Assembly (NCBI GenBank): GCA_015069195.1
Contig: SVJA01000001.1
Span: forward strand, 140,148-204,147
DNA from: Oscillospiraceae bacterium
GTDB taxonomy: Bacteria > Bacillota > Clostridia > UBA1212
Reading direction: 5' to 3'
Length of the DNA stretch: 64,000 nt
Shown piece by piece: positions 1 to 7,073 of the stretch. Position 1 is the stretch's first letter; the number at the start of each line of letters is the position of its first letter. Both the position numbers and the translations under genes were made by a program. The notes below the pieces were generated by a model. That model was given only the letters and a program-made list of their open reading frames with translations, was not told the origin of the DNA and did not search any database.

Positions 1-757
1 ACACCGCAATGAGCAAAGCTGACACAACAACGGCAGGCGTATAATATTTCGCAAACTTTGTTATGAAGTTTTCTGTTTTGGCTTTGTGAAGGCTTGAATT
101 TTCAACAAGTTCAAGCACTTTTGCAACGGTCGAATCGCTGTATTTTTTTGACACCTTGATTTTAAGAACGCTGTTTATATTTATGCAACCGCTTATAACG
201 CTGTCGCCCTCGGAAACATCCTTCGGCAAAGCTTCACCGGTGAGCGACGCCGTATCAATTCCGGAACAACCTTCCACAACAACACCATCCAAAGGAATCT
301 TCTGCCCCGGCTTTACCACAACAATATCACCGACATCCACTTCTTCGGGAAAAACTTCTACAATTTCACCACCGCGAAGCACATATGCAAAATCAGCCTG
401 CAACTCCATCATATCCGAAATGGACTTTCTGCTTTTACCTACGGCATAACTTTCAAAAAATTCACCGACCTTGAAGAAAAGCATTACAAAAGACGCCTCA
501 GGATACTCGCCTATACAAAGCGCACCGATTGTCGCAAGACTCATCAAAAAGTTTTCATCGAAAATCTGCCCGTGAATTATATTTATGAATGACTTTTTCA
601 GCACATCCCAACCGATAAAAATGTACGGGACAAAATATACCGCAAATTCTAAAATACCGCCGTCCTTGATAAAAAAGTAATCGCAAAACGCTGCCGCAAC
701 AAAAAGTGCTGCACCGATCAATATATTAACAATTTTCTTTTTCTGCTTTTTACTCAC
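1..757 (-). CDS. heavy-metal translocating P-type ATPase, N-terminal part (cut by window)
   Basis: Membrane pump of the P1B type that would export a soft metal (Cd/Zn/Pb class) using ATP. I translated about 252 residues: two early hydrophobic segments (about 10-30 and 36-50), a further pair (about 66-95), then the actuator domain with the TGE dephosphorylation motif at residues 173-175 (SLTGEALPK context). The DKTG phosphorylation site and metal-binding CPC helix lie beyond the window, so metal specificity is not readable. The gene is read with a GTG start preceded by AGGTG. Unlike most ZntA/CadA proteins there is no N-terminal HMA domain; a separate HMA protein is encoded just upstream. Third gene after the CadC-like repressor, which supports a metal-efflux role. 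Confidence 0.9.
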   Translation of the reverse strand, partial: MSKKQKKKIVNILIGAALFVAAAFCDYFFIKDGGILEFAVYFVPYIFIGWDVLKKSFINIIHGQIFDENFLMSLATIGALCIGEYPEASFVMLFFKVGEFFESYAVGKSRKSISDMMELQADFAYVLRGGEIVEVFPEEVDVGDIVVVKPGQKIPLDGVVVEGCSGIDTASLTGEALPKDVSEGDSVISGCININSVLKIKVSKKYSDSTVAKVLELVENSSLHKAKTENFITKFAKYYTPAVVVSALLIAV

Positions 758-772
758 CAAATACACCTGCCC

Positions 773-834
773 TGCAAAAACCGCACGCGGTTTTTGCATA
801 ATATATGCACGCGGCTTCGCAAGAAGCCGCGTGC
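773..834. repeat. two tandem perfect hairpins inside the metal-efflux operon
   Basis: Two adjacent 12-bp perfect inverted repeats lie between the HMA gene and the ATPase gene. The first has arms 773-784 and 787-798 with a 2-nt loop; the second has arms 807-818 and 823-834 with a GCAA loop. Both contain GCACGCGG in the same orientation. Neither is followed by a long T-run on the minus strand, so they look more like an intercistronic processing or attenuation element than a clean terminator. Confidence 0.75.
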
Positions 835-841
835 CTCCGGA

Positions 842-1060
842 TTATCCTATGATATCGCAATCCGGCTCGATTTTTTTGATAACCTTTTCCGCCTTTTTAA
901 GGACATCGTCAAAAACATCGTCATCAGCTTCTATAACAAGCTTCTGTGCCATAAAACTGACTGCCGCATAAGTTACGCCGTCAATCTTTCTGATGCCGTC
1001 CTCCATCTTTGCCGCACAGTTTGCGCAGTCAACTTCGTCAAGTTTAAATACCTTTTTCAT
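842..1060 (-). CDS. stand-alone HMA-domain metallochaperone
   Basis: A 72-residue protein made of one heavy-metal-associated domain with the CxxC motif at C12 and C15 (DCANCAAKM context). HMA domains bind soft metal ions and hand them to P-type ATPases. It lies between the CadC-like repressor and a P-type ATPase that lacks its own N-terminal HMA domain, so the simplest reading is that the usual fused domain is supplied here as a separate polypeptide. The body (about residues 20-70) fits the ferredoxin-like fold in length and pattern. Cytoplasmic; no signal peptide. Confidence 0.88.
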   Translation of the reverse strand: MKKVFKLDEVDCANCAAKMEDGIRKIDGVTYAAVSFMAQKLVIEADDDVFDDVLKKAEKVIKKIEPDCDIIG

Positions 1061-1128
1061 AATATCAATCTCCCTGAAATTTATTTAATTTTATATATAC
1101 ATAGCGCCTGAATCGTCGCCGATCACGG

Positions 1129-1485
1129 TCACTCGCAGATATGTTCCATACCCTGATTTATAATCGACCTCACATGGTCATCGGCAAGTGAATAGAAAAC
1201 CGTCTTACCATCGCGTCGTGACTTTACAAGTTTTGCATTTTTCAGAACCCTGAGCTGATGAGAAATCGCAGAAACCGTCATAGAGAGAAGCTGGGCAATG
1301 TCACACACGCACATCTCCGATTCAAACAACGCATACAAAATTCTTATGCGTGTAGAATCACCGAAAACCTTGTAAAGCTCCGCCAAATCGTAAAGCTTCT
1401 CTTCGTCAGGCATCTCTTTTTTAACTTTATCTATGATATCGTCGTGAGCCTGAGCACACTCGCATATATCAATACTCTCTCTCAT
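1129..1485 (-). CDS. ArsR/SmtB-family metal-responsive repressor, CadC-like
   Basis: A 118-residue winged-helix repressor. The start is the ATG preceded by AGGAG; a longer upstream reading frame has no ribosome site. It retains both metal sites known in CadC/SmtB proteins: the thiolate alpha3N site (C8 and C10 near the N-terminus, C59 and C61 in a CVCD motif on the recognition-helix side) and the alpha5 site (D102, H104, H115, E118 with the expected spacing). In the family, metal binding releases DNA. First gene of the efflux operon, with a palindromic operator over its promoter. Likely responds to Cd, Pb or Zn. Confidence 0.92.
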   Translation of the reverse strand: MRESIDICECAQAHDDIIDKVKKEMPDEEKLYDLAELYKVFGDSTRIRILYALFESEMCVCDIAQLLSMTVSAISHQLRVLKNAKLVKSRRDGKTVFYSLADDHVRSIINQGMEHICE

Positions 1486-1534
1486 AAAAGTCTCCTGTGT
1501 AAATAATTTGAAACCGGTCGTCAACACCCGTTTG

Positions 1535-1588
1535 AACATTTGAGCAACCGTTCAAGTGTTATTATATGCAAATTCGTTGAGAAGTCAA
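1535..1588 (-). promoter_or_regulatory. promoter and operator of the metal-efflux operon
   Basis: On the minus strand there is a -35 TTGACT (1583-1588), a 16-bp spacer and a perfect -10 TATAAT (1561-1566). Immediately downstream, over the expected transcription start, is an inverted repeat AACAcTTGA-N8-TCAAaTGTT (1535-1560) with one mismatched position. Position and form match SmtB/CadC operators. Confidence 0.8.
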
Positions 1589-1654
1589 TATTTTATTTTC
1601 TATAAATAGGTGATATAATTGTGAAAATTGATTTTTGGTTATGGAGATTGCAGG

Positions 1655-2509
1655 ATGAAAAAAGGCTTAGTAATGGAAGGCGGCGCAATGCGAGGAATGT
1701 TTACCGCAGGCGTGACCGATGTAATGATGGAAAATAATATAACTTTTGACGGAGCTATCGGTGTCTCGGCAGGTGCGGCATTCGGTTGCAACTACAAATC
1801 AAACCAGCCCGGCAGAGTTATCCGCTACAACAAACGTTTCTGCAACGACAAACGCTTCTGCAGCTTCCGTTCCCTCAGAAAAACCGGCGACCTGTACGGC
1901 CACGAATTCTGCTATTACACCGTTCCGAACGAGCTCGACATTTTTGACAGGGAAACATACAAAAATTCACCGATGGAGTTCTACGCAGTTGCCACAAATG
2001 TCCACACCGGCAAACCGGCCTACTTCAATTGTCCAAACGGCGACGACAACGACCTTGAAGCATACAGAGCATCCGCCTCTATGCCTCTCGTGTCCAATAT
2101 GGTTGAAATAAACGGCGAAAAATTCCTTGACGGCGGTCTCTCCGACTCCGTGCCGCTTGCATATTTCGAAAGCATCGGTTACGACCGAAATGTCGTGATA
2201 CTCACCCGTCCGCGCGGCTACATCAAATGCAAAAACAAACTCATGCCTTTAATCAAACTCAAATATCGCAAATATCCGAATTTCGTAAACACGGTAGCAA
2301 ACCGCCACATTATGTACAACGATGAAATGAAATATATCTACAACGCCGAAAAAGAAGGCCGTGCCTTCCTGATAGTCCCAGACGAAGCTCTCGACATCGG
2401 TTTCTCCGAAAAGAGCCCCGAGAAATTGCAGGAAATATATGAAATCGGCAGACAGACTGCGGAGAAAAGACTTGCGGAGTTGAGGGAGTTTTTGGGGAGT
2501 AAATTATAA
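1655..2509 (+). CDS. patatin-like phospholipase family protein
   Basis: A 284-residue serine lipid acyl-hydrolase of the bacterial patatin/RssA type. The oxyanion Gly-rich loop is EGGAMRG (residues 8-14), the nucleophile elbow GVSAG puts Ser38 in the GxSxG motif, and the catalytic Asp is D159 in a DGG motif, so the full Ser-Asp dyad is present. The ATG used is preceded by GGAG; the reading frame could be opened at an upstream TTG, but that lacks a ribosome site. No signal peptide, so probably cytoplasmic or membrane-associated. Divergent from the metal-efflux operon. Substrate not predictable. Confidence 0.92.
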   Translation: MKKGLVMEGGAMRGMFTAGVTDVMMENNITFDGAIGVSAGAAFGCNYKSNQPGRVIRYNKRFCNDKRFCSFRSLRKTGDLYGHEFCYYTVPNELDIFDRETYKNSPMEFYAVATNVHTGKPAYFNCPNGDDNDLEAYRASASMPLVSNMVEINGEKFLDGGLSDSVPLAYFESIGYDRNVVILTRPRGYIKCKNKLMPLIKLKYRKYPNFVNTVANRHIMYNDEMKYIYNAEKEGRAFLIVPDEALDIGFSEKSPEKLQEIYEIGRQTAEKRLAELREFLGSKL

Positions 2510-2732
2510 ATTTTCGGAGTTATAAATCTTAAAATATTTGGATTTATGGAGTTCTATTGAAAACTTGGATAATTTACAAAGCAAGTTTTCAACAGAAAAA
2601 GGTTAAGAGGAGTTTTTTAGGTAATATTTGAAGTAAAATTAAAAAGCAAATTTACACAATTAAAACATATAATTGTGAGAAAGGAAAATAATCCACTATT
2701 CTTAAAATACATAGTAGATTACATAAAAAAAC

Positions 2733-3488
2733 ATGGCACAACGATTGTGGACACGAGAAGAAGAGATTATTGTTTTTAATTTATATTGTAAAATCCCATT
2801 CAAAAATTCTTCAAAAAATCATCCTGATGTTATAAGAATTGCTAATTTGATAGGGCGGTCTCCAAGTGCTGTTAATATGAAAATCGGAAACTTCGGTAGT
2901 TTCGACGAAAATCTCAAAAAACAAGGAATCGTCGGGCTAACTAATGCGAGCAAACTTGACAAGGACATTTTTGAGGAATTTTCAGAAAACTGGGATAAAT
3001 TAGCTTACGAGAGTGAACTGTTGATTTCTAAGCTAAACAATTCAAATGTAGGAATAATTGATGAAAACATACCCGAAGGTAGTGAGCATATTACAACAGT
3101 AAAAGCACGTGTAAATCAAAATTTCTTTAGGAATGCTGTTTTATCCTCATATAACTCAACTTGTTGCATCACGGGAATTTGCACACCGAAACTGTTGATT
3201 GCCAGCCATATAAAACCTTGGAAAAACAGTACGCCAACAGAAAAGACCGATCCACGCAATGGAATATGTTTAAATGCTTTGCATGACAAAGCATTTGACC
3301 AAGGCTATATTACAATCCAGAAAGATTACACCATTACAATATCGCAACATCTAAAAGACATATATAGCGGAAGTATCATAGAACAATATTTTGGTATGTA
3401 TAATGGCAAGCAAATAATTATGCCAGAAAAATTCATTCCAAATCGGAAATATTTAGAATATCACAATGACGTTATATTTCAGAGGTGA
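2733..3488 (+). CDS. HNH endonuclease (HNH_2-type) with N-terminal SANT/Myb-like segment
   Basis: A 251-residue protein. The C-terminal half carries an HNH nuclease core of the type seen in restriction-like proteins: ASHIKPW (H159), N176 in a conserved NGICLNALHDKAFD region, H184 and the following FDQGY. The N-terminal 50 residues begin WTREEEI and look like a small helical DNA-reading module. The gene is visibly more AT-rich than the lipase gene before it, which suggests acquisition. No good ribosome site directly precedes the ATG; an AAGGA lies about 50 nt upstream beyond a possible hairpin (2690-2720). Co-directional with the next small gene. Could act in restriction or mobile-element biology; no methyltransferase is nearby. 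Confidence 0.85.
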   Translation: MAQRLWTREEEIIVFNLYCKIPFKNSSKNHPDVIRIANLIGRSPSAVNMKIGNFGSFDENLKKQGIVGLTNASKLDKDIFEEFSENWDKLAYESELLISKLNNSNVGIIDENIPEGSEHITTVKARVNQNFFRNAVLSSYNSTCCITGICTPKLLIASHIKPWKNSTPTEKTDPRNGICLNALHDKAFDQGYITIQKDYTITISQHLKDIYSGSIIEQYFGMYNGKQIIMPEKFIPNRKYLEYHNDVIFQR

Positions 3489-3494
3489 TTAAAA

Positions 3495-3875
3495 ATGACA
3501 GAACTTTCTTTAAATGATTATAAAAAATATGTTTCTTACAACCCCGAGAATACTGCTCTTATAAGGAAAAGTGAAAATACGCTTATCTTATTATCAGATA
3601 TGGAATATGGCGGAGAGTATGCTCTACTCCGCATAGAAAAAATGTTTTTTGATTTAGACACAACAAAACCATTTAGCGAAAGCATTGTTGATTGTAGAAG
3701 TCATTATTTAGGCGGAATAACTTTCGAACTTGAAGATTGTACATCGTTTGACGACGCTTTTTCATTTTTTATCAATCAATCCAATTCAAAAAACTATTGG
3801 TTAATAGAAAATAATTCGTGGGGAGAAATTTTAAATTTAGACTTTCACGAAACTTTTGTTATATTGGCAGAATAA
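3495..3875 (+). CDS. small acidic protein of unknown function, partner of the HNH gene
   Basis: A 126-residue acidic protein with no motif I recognise. It starts 6 nt after the HNH stop with a strong GAGGTG ribosome site, so the two genes are almost certainly co-transcribed. It lacks a signal peptide or membrane segment. Alternating hydrophobic and polar stretches suggest a compact alpha/beta fold, similar in size and charge to many immunity proteins, but that is only an inference from size, charge and position. AT-rich like its neighbour. Confidence 0.7.
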   Translation: MTELSLNDYKKYVSYNPENTALIRKSENTLILLSDMEYGGEYALLRIEKMFFDLDTTKPFSESIVDCRSHYLGGITFELEDCTSFDDAFSFFINQSNSKNYWLIENNSWGEILNLDFHETFVILAE

Positions 3876-3956
3876 TTTATTTATTTCATAAACCATCTCC
3901 CCCCTTTTCTTCCCTATACTTCAACATACTGCCCTTTTGCTCCCTTTTCTTCCACA

Positions 3957-4012
3957 AACCATTAAAATAATTGTTTTTATCTCTTGAAAACAATTATTTT
4001 AATGGTTATAAT
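3957..4012 (+). promoter_or_regulatory. promoter of the HipB/HipA-like pair embedded in a 21-bp perfect palindrome
   Basis: Arms 3957-3977 and 3987-4007 are perfect 21-bp inverted repeats around a 9-nt centre. A -35 TTGAAA (3984-3989) sits at the centre and right arm, with a 17-bp spacer and a perfect -10 TATAAT (4007-4012) at the end of the right arm. It may double as a terminator for the HNH operon, although no T-run follows it. Confidence 0.7.
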
Positions 4013-4031
4013 AATAAAAACCACCTTGCGC

Positions 4032-4060
4032 AAACTATTTACAGAGAAAAGTAAACTATT
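4032..4060 (+). promoter_or_regulatory. direct-repeat candidate operator
   Basis: AAACTATT occurs at 4032-4039 and again at 4053-4060, start to start 21 bp, about two helical turns, just downstream of the predicted transcription start. This is a plausible site for the HTH protein encoded immediately downstream. The octamer also recurs inside the kinase gene near 5057. Confidence 0.45.
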
Positions 4061-4087
4061 GCTCGGGAAATAAAGGAGATCATCCGT

Positions 4088-4636
4088 ATGAAAGAGAATA
4101 AGTATATTACACCGGCATTTATCACAGCCGATGATTTAAAGAGAATAAGAAAAAAGTTAGACATTACACAAAAAGAATTTGCAGCACTCATTCAGGTTTC
4201 GAAACCTACTGTTGAAAGATGGGAGCGAAGCGGTGAGAATATTACAGGGCCTGTTGTTTTGCTGATTCAGATGATTGACAAATATCCGGAGTACATCGAC
4301 GCTATAAAAGTGCCGCAGAAAAAGTTACCGCTTCGTCTGTGGTATATGCATAGGCAGAAAGTATGCAGCATCATAGATGTTGACGAAATGCGACGACAAG
4401 TTGTTGTGACTAACTACGCAGAGCATATTATGTTTCGTGCTTTCGGCGCAGTAGAGAATCCGAGTTTTGAAATGTACACAGAATTCTTGGAGTCCAGATG
4501 TTTTCCGAGAACGCGTGACAAAATGAAACTGATTTTACAAGATCTCGACCTGCCGTTCTACGACCCTTTTATGATTATCGAAAAAACAGAGGGACGTATG
4601 GCAGAAGATGACTTTTGGATTCGGATTGAGAGGTAA
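4088..4636 (+). CDS. XRE-type HTH regulator with C-terminal HipA-associated domain
   Basis: A 182-residue protein. Residues about 12-70 are a Cro/CI-type helix-turn-helix (LDITQKEFAALIQVSKPTVERWE core), as in antitoxins of the HipB/MqsA kind. The C-terminal 100 residues contain CFPRTRD and end RMAEDDFWIRIER; this is not a standard HipB tail and may correspond to the small N-terminal subdomain that HipA kinases usually carry themselves (inference). The ribosome site is AAAGGAG. The kinase-like gene follows after 3 nt, so the two are translationally coupled. Expected role: repressor and neutralising partner of the kinase. Confidence 0.8.
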   Translation: MKENKYITPAFITADDLKRIRKKLDITQKEFAALIQVSKPTVERWERSGENITGPVVLLIQMIDKYPEYIDAIKVPQKKLPLRLWYMHRQKVCSIIDVDEMRRQVVVTNYAEHIMFRAFGAVENPSFEMYTEFLESRCFPRTRDKMKLILQDLDLPFYDPFMIIEKTEGRMAEDDFWIRIER

Positions 4637-4639
4637 TCT

Positions 4640-5455
4640 ATGATAGAATTATTCGAACAAGACTTAAGACAAAATGACAGACAGTCATCAAAGGGCAACC
4701 AGCTTAAATGGGAGAACAACGGTTATTGGTATAAAGCAGACTACACAGGTTATGAAGGCCTTTCAGAGTATGTCATATCAAATCTTCTGAAAAAGTCCAC
4801 CCTTTCGGAAGATGAATATGCTTTGTACGAAATTGAAACGATAAAATACAAATCATCTGTATACACAGGAGTAAAAAGCAAGAACTTTCTGGAAGATAAT
4901 TGGCAAATTATAACCCTCGAAAGATTATTTAAAAATTTTTTCGGTGACAGTCTTTACACATCAATATACAAAATAAGTGATCCGGAAGAAAGGTTAAAAT
5001 TCCTCATAGAACAAGTTGAGCGAATGACCGGCTTAGAAAACTTCGGTATCTATGTGAGTAAACTATTTACAATAGATGCACTCTTTCTGAACGAGGACAG
5101 ACATACTCACAATATTGCAGTATTGATGAATGAAGAAGGAAAATTTGCATACTGCCCTATCTTTGATAACGGAGCAGCACTTCTTTCCGACACAACATTG
5201 GACTACCCTATTACGGAAGATGTGTTCGAATTGATAAGGACCGTACACTCAAAAACCATAAGCCGAGACTTTGACGAACAATTGGATATTGCCGAAGCAA
5301 AATACGGTGAGCATATATCATTTAACTTTACGAAAAACGATGTAAGAAATCTCCTTGACCGAGTTTCCGAGTATTCTCCTGATATAAAGAAGAGAGTTGA
5401 AAAGATACTTTTCAGGCAAATGGATAAATACATCTATTTGTTTAAAAATACTTAA
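4640..5455 (+). CDS. HipA-like serine/threonine kinase, short form (toxin-like)
   Basis: A 271-residue protein with the HipA-type catalytic loop NEDRHTHN (D153, H155, N158) and the metal-binding FDNG motif (D176), spaced about 20 residues apart as in HipA/CtkA kinases. Those proteins phosphorylate translation factors or tRNA synthetases and arrest growth. It is much shorter than E. coli HipA (about 440 residues) because the N-terminal subdomain is missing; the neighbouring HTH protein may supply it. Ribosome site GAGAGG lies in the end of the previous gene. AT-rich, consistent with a mobile toxin-antitoxin module. Activity is not proven. Confidence 0.8.
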   Translation: MIELFEQDLRQNDRQSSKGNQLKWENNGYWYKADYTGYEGLSEYVISNLLKKSTLSEDEYALYEIETIKYKSSVYTGVKSKNFLEDNWQIITLERLFKNFFGDSLYTSIYKISDPEERLKFLIEQVERMTGLENFGIYVSKLFTIDALFLNEDRHTHNIAVLMNEEGKFAYCPIFDNGAALLSDTTLDYPITEDVFELIRTVHSKTISRDFDEQLDIAEAKYGEHISFNFTKNDVRNLLDRVSEYSPDIKKRVEKILFRQMDKYIYLFKNT

Positions 5456-5507
5456 TCCTGCGTATTATCATAACTTTCGCCAATTTAAAACTGCGTATTA
5501 TTTGAAA

Positions 5508-5537
5508 AACGGCTGTGGCACCCTTGCCACAGCCGTT
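5508..5537. terminator. bidirectional terminator between convergent genes
   Basis: A perfect 13-bp GC-rich stem (arms 5508-5520 and 5525-5537) with a 4-nt loop lies between the plus-strand kinase gene and the minus-strand MATE gene. A-rich sequence precedes it and T/A-rich sequence follows it. Confidence 0.8.
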
Positions 5538-5565
5538 AATTAATTTCAACTCTATATTATTCACA

Positions 5566-6939
5566 TCACAACCGAAGCGAATCCAGCCACTTCTCTTTTC
5601 GGTAGAAACAAAACGCCATTATTGCGGCAGTTGTCCAGCCGATAGGCCACGAAATCCATATACCGATTTCGCTGTTCAAAACAAACGGACTTGAAAGAGC
5701 AATTGCCAGAACAACACGTATGATAAGGTCGGTGAAAGTATCCACCATAAAACTCTTCATATCGCCGCCGCCTTTGAGAACGCCGTCACAAGTGAGTTTA
5801 AGTGCCGCGATGATAAAGAACGGTGACACGATAAGCAAAAACATTTTGCCGGCATCGATGGCAGCCGCGCTGTCAGCAGTATTCGGCGGCAAGAAAAAGC
5901 CGATAAGTTGTTTTGAAAAAATCACATAAATAAGAGTGAATGTAACGGCCGCAACCGACATAATCGTAAGGCAACTTTTGAAGCCTTGCTTAACACGGTC
6001 AGGTTTCTTTGCGCCGATGTTCTGAGCGGTGAAACTTGACATACCGTTTGACATCGTGACAAGACCTGTTACGGCAAAATTGTTAAGCTTTATAGCAGAA
6101 GCGTAGCCCGCAACGACAGCAACCGTGAATTGGTTGACGGCCCATTGAACAAATAAATTACCGACCGACACAAAGCTCTGCTGCAAGATGCTCGGAAGAG
6201 CAAGACGCCAAATATCTTTGAGCGCAGGAAAAGAAAATTTCTGATACTTTTCTTCGCACTTCGTTTTCTGCATTTTTATCATCAATACGATAAACGCCGC
6301 TATCGAACAAATACCCTGACAAATAAAGGTCGCCCACGCAACTCCTGCAACGCCTTCGGCAGGATTCATCGCAACAAAAACATAGTCAAGAATTATGTTG
6401 CTTACGGATGATATAATCAGAAAGACAAGCGGTATGACCGCATTACCCATTGCAGTAAATATACCGTTACAAATATTGTAATTAAAAAGGAACACCATGC
6501 CCAAAACATAAATCTGCAAATACAGAAGCGAATCGTCAAATATCGCCTCTTTTGTACCCAAAATATTAAGGAGCGGTTCGCCGATTAAAAAGCCTATAAC
6601 CGTAAATATGATACTGATAGCAAGTGCAGATATAAGTGCTGTCGATACGGCAGTCTTCATCTTCGAAATGAGTTTCGCACCGTAATGATGCGCTATGACA
6701 ACACCTGCACCGGTACACATACCAAGGGCTACCGACATAAATACCATTGTTATCGGATATGACGAACCGAGTGCCGCAATTGCGTCGGCACCGTTATCAG
6801 AAAATCTGCCGACAATTACGCTGTCGGCAATAGTATACATTTGTTGAAAAAGTGTACTGATAAGAAGCGGCACAGCAAACTTAAGCAGAACCGTTCCGGG
6901 GTTTCCGACGGTAAGATCTGTTTTCTTGTTGTAGCTCAT
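5566..6939 (-). CDS. MATE-family multidrug/toxin efflux transporter
   Basis: A 457-residue integral membrane protein with about 12 hydrophobic segments in two similar halves. It opens with the NPGTVLLKFAVPLLISTLFQQMY-type region typical of MATE carriers and contains the VGRF segment after the second helix. Such proteins export cationic drugs or metabolites using a Na+ or H+ gradient. I chose the ATG at the MSYNKK start rather than an upstream in-frame TTG because the family starts near there and GGAAGTG lies upstream of it. It ends at a bidirectional terminator. Substrate unknown. Confidence 0.95.
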   Translation of the reverse strand: MSYNKKTDLTVGNPGTVLLKFAVPLLISTLFQQMYTIADSVIVGRFSDNGADAIAALGSSYPITMVFMSVALGMCTGAGVVIAHHYGAKLISKMKTAVSTALISALAISIIFTVIGFLIGEPLLNILGTKEAIFDDSLLYLQIYVLGMVFLFNYNICNGIFTAMGNAVIPLVFLIISSVSNIILDYVFVAMNPAEGVAGVAWATFICQGICSIAAFIVLMIKMQKTKCEEKYQKFSFPALKDIWRLALPSILQQSFVSVGNLFVQWAVNQFTVAVVAGYASAIKLNNFAVTGLVTMSNGMSSFTAQNIGAKKPDRVKQGFKSCLTIMSVAAVTFTLIYVIFSKQLIGFFLPPNTADSAAAIDAGKMFLLIVSPFFIIAALKLTCDGVLKGGGDMKSFMVDTFTDLIIRVVLAIALSSPFVLNSEIGIWISWPIGWTTAAIMAFCFYRKEKWLDSLRL

Positions 6940-7073
6940 ATCATTTTCACTTCCCAACTTTTCCGGTAAAATTCCGAAAAATTATCCAACCTTTTTACAG
7001 TGTTTAAGATTAAACTATTTTTTATAAAATTTCAATAAATTCAGTTTAATTTTTAATTAATTCCTGCAATTTT

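Noticed and set aside
156-449. Plus-strand open frame of about 97 codons
   Set aside because: It is antisense to the P-type ATPase, which has clear family motifs in the opposite strand; no ribosome site of its own.
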